NCBI GenBank assembly: GCA_964293155.1
Contig: CAXYYA010000008.1
Span: 29,759-93,758, forward strand
DNA: 64,000 nt
Direction: 5' to 3'
From: JAQVEB01 sp028698105
GTDB taxonomy: Bacteria > Bacteroidota > Bacteroidia > Bacteroidales > Dysgonomonadaceae
Positions 59,747 through 64,000 of this stretch are shown in pieces (within the stretch, counting starts at the first letter, position 1; the number at the start of each line of letters is the position of its first letter). The notes under the pieces are model-generated. The model was not told the DNA's origin and ran no database searches. It saw only the letters and a program-made list of their open reading frames with translations. The position numbers were made by a program, and so were the translations under genes.

Positions 59747-61630
59747 CTATTCTCTTCTCGGATCAAACAACTGTGGCAGCCAAACTTTAAAAAACGGATA
59801 TTCCGTCATGGTATTTCCGGCAGAAGCGTAATCACATAATTCAACATCTACTGGATCAGCCTCGTATTCCGTATATGCTTCGGGTAAAAATTTGGCCGAA
59901 AAGATCATCCAGATGTCGGGGTTGCTGCTTTTCTTCGGCGTCAGATCAATGTACCCATTGTCGCGGGCAACGGGAGCGAGCACCGCTTCCAGCCCGGGGC
60001 CGGGCAGGCGTTCGTCGCGTGTGAGAACGACAGGCCCGCGGGAAATGGCTTTGTATTGGGGTTTTTGGCCTATGGAATGGATTTTCCCGCGCATATCGAA
60101 AGAAACAGAGATTTTATCGTTATTCTTCCAATCTCTGGTGATTTTCAGATAATCTCCCTTGGAAATGTCCTTTACAGGCTGGCCATTCACAGAGACGGAT
60201 GTCTCGTCGCTCCAGTCGGGAATACGAAGAGAGAGCGTCATGTTTTCGGCCTTTTTCATGTTTAATTCGATAGCAACGTTGCCTGAAACTGGATAATCTG
60301 TATGCTGATTCACGGTAAGTGCATTCCCTTTCGGCGTTTTCAAGCTGTAAGAGCCATCAATGTAAAAATTAACCGACGGCCCTACTTTCGATTCCATGAC
60401 CGTGGTCAGTGGAATTGTAAAAAGTCCGCGAGGGCCGCTGGCATTACAGCAATTCAATCCCATTCCGCATTGTTCGGATCCTTTCAGGCGTTGGCCTGAA
60501 AGCGGTGTATATTTGGCCCAATCCGATCCGTCGGGACGCATTGATCCGAGCAGTGCGTTGTAATATGCCTTTTCGACGGCATCGGCATATTTGGCTTCTC
60601 CGGTAAGTCGCAATAATTGTTGATTAAATTTGATCCACGTTACCGTTACGCACGTTTCCTGATAGTGTCTGATGGGGATTGCCTGTAGCGCTTTTCCGCC
60701 GAACCAGGCCTCCATTGCCGCTCCCGAACCGGCAATATTGATTTCGGTATCTATGATGCTTTGCCACGTATTTTCGGCGGCTTTTTTATATGCTTCTTTT
60801 CCGGTTATCCGGTACAACTCAAGCAGCCCTTCGTAACACGACATCATCTCGTAAGCTTTTTGTCCCTGATCCCATCCGTACCAATTATTAAAGTTCGGTT
60901 TCGGAAAACGCTCCCCTACGGGAACAGTGGATTTTGACAGGAGTTGAGGACCGTCCGGCGTTTCCCATTGACGAACGATCTCCTCGGCAAAGTCCAGGTA
61001 TTTTTTATCGCCGGTACGAACGTATAACTGTGTTATCGGTTCCAATACCGATGAAGCTGCCATGCCGTGGTGATTTCCCATCAGCACGATCTTCGCATTT
61101 TTTTCGGTGAGTTCCTTCATCAGAAAATCGGCTTCTTTTTTTGCCGCATCCAGCGATGTTTTATCTTTTGTAATGTCGTAATACGAAATCAATCCGAGCA
61201 TAACATACTTTCTGCCCCAAATGTCCCATGCTTTCAACCGACTGTCAGGCGCATAATTGCCGATATACCCTTCGGGTGTTTGTGTTGCCATCAATCCTTT
61301 GGCAGCCTTTGTGAGCGTGTTCATCAACTCGGGAGTTTGCTTGTAATTGTATGCCAAAGCGGCCGAAGTGAACCATTTTCCCCAGAATTCGCCCTGCCAG
61401 CAGCTATGTTCATCGTGCTGCGTGAAAGGATGGATCAGCTTTTCGTAATCCTGAGCCAGTATCCGGTTAGTGTACGACGCGTTCAGTTTATCGCCTACGT
61501 ATCCATTTAATTTTGCCGATTCGGCCGTAGTCAATTTATCAGAAATTGCCTGATTCACGTTTCTTTGAGCAACAATGCCAAGGTGAAAAACAATGAATGC
61601 GATGATAAAAAGGAATGATTTTTTTCTCAT
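59747..61630 (-). CDS. Glycoside hydrolase family 127-like protein (beta-L-arabinofuranosidase-type)
   Basis: A 627-residue secreted enzyme with signal peptide SFLFIIAFIVFHLGIVAQ. The (alpha/alpha)6 barrel contains the GH127 zinc-site residues: Glu325 and Cys327 in HYQETCVTVT and the pair Cys394-Cys395 in GLNCCNASGPRG. In characterised GH127 enzymes these hold zinc and one Cys is the nucleophile. C-terminal beta-sandwiches follow (VNQHTDYPVSGNVAIELN, LSLRIPDWSDETSVSVNG). It probably removes L-arabinofuranose or a related sugar and is the first gene of the minus-strand cluster within this window. Confidence 0.85.
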   Translation of the reverse strand: MRKKSFLFIIAFIVFHLGIVAQRNVNQAISDKLTTAESAKLNGYVGDKLNASYTNRILAQDYEKLIHPFTQHDEHSCWQGEFWGKWFTSAALAYNYKQTPELMNTLTKAAKGLMATQTPEGYIGNYAPDSRLKAWDIWGRKYVMLGLISYYDITKDKTSLDAAKKEADFLMKELTEKNAKIVLMGNHHGMAASSVLEPITQLYVRTGDKKYLDFAEEIVRQWETPDGPQLLSKSTVPVGERFPKPNFNNWYGWDQGQKAYEMMSCYEGLLELYRITGKEAYKKAAENTWQSIIDTEINIAGSGAAMEAWFGGKALQAIPIRHYQETCVTVTWIKFNQQLLRLTGEAKYADAVEKAYYNALLGSMRPDGSDWAKYTPLSGQRLKGSEQCGMGLNCCNASGPRGLFTIPLTTVMESKVGPSVNFYIDGSYSLKTPKGNALTVNQHTDYPVSGNVAIELNMKKAENMTLSLRIPDWSDETSVSVNGQPVKDISKGDYLKITRDWKNNDKISVSFDMRGKIHSIGQKPQYKAISRGPVVLTRDERLPGPGLEAVLAPVARDNGYIDLTPKKSSNPDIWMIFSAKFLPEAYTEYEADPVDVELCDYASAGNTMTEYPFFKVWLPQLFDPRRE

Positions 61631-61742
61631 GACGGTATAATTAGATGAAATTTTCGCTGTAAATATAATAATTTTCTATCACACAACACGCTGTATGCAA
61701 TCGGTTAACAGTGTCAAAAAATGGTTTCAGAGTTTATATTTT

Positions 61743-62201
61743 TTAGCGACGCAGTTGTTTCTCGTCAATTTCCTTGTGATTCTCGAATATATCAATTTGT
61801 AACTTCAGATAGCCTAAAAGGCCGATAGCTAAGATGATGGAGCCATACGAAAATTCTTTGATCACGTTCTCTTTCACGATAAATCCCAACGCTCCGCTGA
61901 TGAAGAAAATAAGCATGGTGAATATGGTAAATATAAAAATGATTTTTGCTTTTTTGGGATTTCTCCAAACCTTCTTTTCGTACCTCAGCGATGTTTTAGC
62001 CGGGTCTTGCAACGATGCGAAACTGAGTGCCAGACCTAAAAAGATCAACGCGTTGTTGTATGTTTGGAACAAATACGCGGAGTTTGCCGAAAGAAATTCA
62101 AATCCTTTAAAGAAAGGCTTTATTATCAAAAATAATCCGATAAGTAAGAAAGGATATTGGAGGTAACTTAGCGTATGAAAGATTTGTTTCATATTTTTCA
62201 T
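61743..62201 (-). CDS. Small membrane protein of unknown function
   Basis: A 152-residue protein I do not recognise. It has four hydrophobic stretches: YPFLLIGLFLIIKPFF, ALIFLGLALSFASL, IIFIFTIFTMLIFFISGAL and YGSIILAIGLLGYLKL, separated by a basic loop (RYEKKVWRNPKKAK). The C-terminus is charged and soluble. It lies between the GH cluster and murA on the same strand. An ATG three codons downstream is also possible as the start. Confidence 0.65.
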   Translation of the reverse strand: MKNMKQIFHTLSYLQYPFLLIGLFLIIKPFFKGFEFLSANSAYLFQTYNNALIFLGLALSFASLQDPAKTSLRYEKKVWRNPKKAKIIFIFTIFTMLIFFISGALGFIVKENVIKEFSYGSIILAIGLLGYLKLQIDIFENHKEIDEKQLRR

Positions 62202-62303
62202 TTCATTTTTTATTCTTGAGGTTTCTAATTGATCGAATTGTTTTGCGGAAACAATATGCCCTTGTTCTGCGAAGTTACCGCATTAACGGCGGAATTTCGG
62301 ATA

Positions 62304-62525
62304 TTAACCGGAAAATTCCTTCTTCACGCGCTGCGAATACAAGTTTTGCAGCCTTGATAATTTGAGGATTTGGTATTTTTTTGCCAAAATCAGCCGGATT
62401 CTCTTCGATCCGCTTGACGAGGTGCTGATTTCCTCATCATATTTTTGAATAATCTCTCGCTTTTTTTCTTCCAGAAATTTTTTATCGTATTCAGGAATCG
62501 GACGATGGATGATTTTCGTGTTCAT
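62304..62525 (-). CDS. Short basic protein of unknown function next to murA
   Basis: A 73-residue charged protein, mostly helical in character (KKFLEEKKREIIQKYDEEIS, then ILAKKYQILKLSRLQNLYSQ). I do not recognise it. The start ATG at 62525 lies 24 bases after the murA stop, so it could be translated from the murA transcript; the frame is open seven codons further upstream. It could be a real small gene or chance, so confidence is limited. Confidence 0.5.
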   Translation of the reverse strand: MNTKIIHRPIPEYDKKFLEEKKREIIQKYDEEISTSSSGSKRIRLILAKKYQILKLSRLQNLYSQRVKKEFSG

Positions 62526-62548
62526 ATTCCAGTACTTAGTCTTCAAAT

Positions 62549-63853
62549 TTATTTGCGCTCGATTCGCGCGCCCAACTTATTTAACCGAAGATCAATATGT
62601 TGATACCCCCGGTCAATTTGGTCAATGTTGTGAATGGTGCTTTTGCCTTCGGCACACATGGCGGCGATGAGCAACGAAATTCCTGCGCGAATATCGGGCG
62701 ATGTCATCGTCATACCCCGCAGTTTAAACCGGTCGCCCAACCCGATCACCGTTGCACGGTGCGGATCGCACAAAATAATTTGCGCGCCCATGTCAATCAG
62801 TTTATCCACAAAGAACAACCGGCTCTCGAACATTTTTTGGTGTATCAACACACAGCCTTCGGCTTTGGTGGCGACAACCAGCATCACGCTCAGCAAATCG
62901 GGCGTGAGGCCGGGCCAGGGAGCATCGGCAATGGTGAGGATGGAGCCGTCCATAAACGATTCTATGGTGTAAGATTCCTGCGAGGGAATGTGCAAGTCGT
63001 CATCTCGCTGCTCAATTTGTATGCCCAGCCGGCGAAAACTTTCGGGAATGATGCCGAGGTTGGCGACCGATGTGTTTTTTATGGTAATTTCCGATGCGGT
63101 CATCGCCGCCATGCCGATAAAACTGCCCACTTCAATCATATCGGGGAGCAAACGATGGCGGCAACCGCCGAGCTTTGTTACGCCTTTTACGATAAGCCGG
63201 TTGGAGCCGATCCCTTCAATTTTCGCCCCCATCCGCACCAGTATATTGCTCAATTGCTCCACGTAAGGCTCGCAGGCAGCGTTGTAGATAATCGTTTCGC
63301 CTTCGGCGAAAACCGAAGCCATGAGCAGATTTGCCGTACCCGTTACCGAAGCTTCGTCGAGCAGAATATATTGTCCTCGCAATTTGTCGGCCGAAAGGCA
63401 GTAAATGTTATTTTCCTGGTCAAAAACCAATTCGGCGCCCAGTTTAATGATGCCGTTGAAATGGGTATCAAGCCTCCGACGGCCTATTTTATCGCCGCCG
63501 GGTTTGGCGATCGTGGCATTACCGAACCGCGCCAGCAGCGGGCCGATAAGCATTACCGATCCGCGTAATGCGGCGCTTTTTTTTAGGAAATCTTCGGTTT
63601 TGGTGAATTGTGTATCAATGTTTTCGGCCTTGAACGACCAGGAATCGCTGCTAATTTTCTTTACCTCCACACCCAGCTCTTTCAGCAACAGGATGAGGTT
63701 GTTTACGTCCAAAATATCGGGAACGTTTTCGATAATTACCTCTTGCTGTGTGAGTAACGTGGCGCATATAACCTGCAAGGCCTCGTTTTTTGCGCCTTGC
63801 GGCGTGATTTCTCCGTTGAGGCGATGTCCGCCTTCGATGATAAATGATGACAT
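62549..63853 (-). CDS. murA: UDP-N-acetylglucosamine 1-carboxyvinyltransferase
   Basis: A 434-residue EPSP-synthase-like enzyme that adds enolpyruvate from PEP to UDP-GlcNAc, the first committed step of peptidoglycan synthesis. It has FIIEGGHRLNGEITPQGAKNEAL with the conserved Lys and Asn, RFGNATIAKPGGDKIGRRRLDTH, and an active-site loop region ILVRMGAKIEG, then PGLTPDLLSVM. The loop Cys of E. coli MurA (Cys115) appears replaced: the corresponding segment reads IAKPGGDKIG, with Asp in its place, as in fosfomycin-resistant forms. The 147 bases before its start to the window end hold no gene that I can support. Confidence 0.95.
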   Translation of the reverse strand: MSSFIIEGGHRLNGEITPQGAKNEALQVICATLLTQQEVIIENVPDILDVNNLILLLKELGVEVKKISSDSWSFKAENIDTQFTKTEDFLKKSAALRGSVMLIGPLLARFGNATIAKPGGDKIGRRRLDTHFNGIIKLGAELVFDQENNIYCLSADKLRGQYILLDEASVTGTANLLMASVFAEGETIIYNAACEPYVEQLSNILVRMGAKIEGIGSNRLIVKGVTKLGGCRHRLLPDMIEVGSFIGMAAMTASEITIKNTSVANLGIIPESFRRLGIQIEQRDDDLHIPSQESYTIESFMDGSILTIADAPWPGLTPDLLSVMLVVATKAEGCVLIHQKMFESRLFFVDKLIDMGAQIILCDPHRATVIGLGDRFKLRGMTMTSPDIRAGISLLIAAMCAEGKSTIHNIDQIDRGYQHIDLRLNKLGARIERK

Positions 63854-64000
63854 AGGTTTATGTGCGATTTAGATTTCGGATTTGATTTTTGCAAATTTAC
63901 GGAATATTGTTGTACTCCGTTTAATGTAAGCAATAGAAAATAGTAAATAATGCGAATCCAGAGTTAAAAAATAAGATATAAGAAAGCGATGGCCAACTTT

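Noticed and set aside
62597..63568. A 323-codon plus-strand open frame antisense to murA.
   Set aside because: It lies entirely within murA and lacks any known motif.

Overview
The window looks like chromosomal DNA of a member of the Bacteroidota, probably Bacteroidales. Four things point there: Bacteroidota-type promoters (TTG about 20 bases before TAnnTTTG) in front of several genes, start codons without Shine-Dalgarno sequences, a fused LpxC-FabZ, and many families typical of the phylum (LytS/LytTR two-component systems, GH78 rhamnosidases, Tat-exported Gfo/Idh/MocA oxidoreductases, GxxExxY protein). I cannot name the genus from sequence alone.

Layout. 1-1.9 kb: end of citrate synthase, then NADP-isocitrate dehydrogenase. 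2-6 kb: a DUF4256 gene, a REP-associated (RAYT) transposase with its palindromes, and a putrescine pathway (agmatine deiminase and N-carbamoylputrescine amidase) split by a PIN toxin-antitoxin pair. 5.9-9.3 kb: lipid A genes lpxD, lpxC-fabZ and lpxA. 9.4 kb: tRNA-Pro(GGG). 9.5-21 kb: a minus-strand block with a MacAB-TolC-like exporter between two LytS/LytTR systems, then an outer-membrane beta-barrel protein. 21-23.3 kb: a DUF1858/DUF2249, DUF438-hemerythrin-PAS and cupin operon. 23.5-23.8 kb: an unexplained palindrome array with a 42-base period. 24-34.8 kb: a complete type I-B CRISPR-Cas locus (cas6-8-7-5-3-4-1-2, leader, 28 repeats), with a GxxExxY cassette between cas4 and cas1. 34.9-37.4 kb: hybrid cluster protein (hcp) and a divergent Crp/Fnr regulator. 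37.4-42.2 kb: two paralogous Tat-exported oxidoreductases and aspS. 42.3-42.9 kb: tRNA-Pro(TGG), a small GIY-YIG gene and two tRNA remnants. 43-61.6 kb: a minus-strand rhamnose/arabinose saccharide-degradation cluster (four GH78, one GH106-like, one GH127, an esterase, an isomerase). 61.7-64 kb: two small unknown genes and murA.

How the parts fit. The DUF438/cupin operon and hcp share the operator TGTAAC-N4-GTTACA, placed 21 bases before a TAnnTTTG box in both. This suggests one nitrosative-stress regulon under the Crp/Fnr protein, with the CRISPR-Cas locus now lying between its two halves. The glycosidases look like the hydrolytic part of a rhamnogalacturonan-type locus, but no SusC/SusD pair or dedicated regulator lies in the window. 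The least explained structures are the 42-base palindrome array, the inverted-repeat GxxExxY cassette, the tRNA-Pro/GIY-YIG arrangement, and the inverted repeat around the CRISPR leader promoter.
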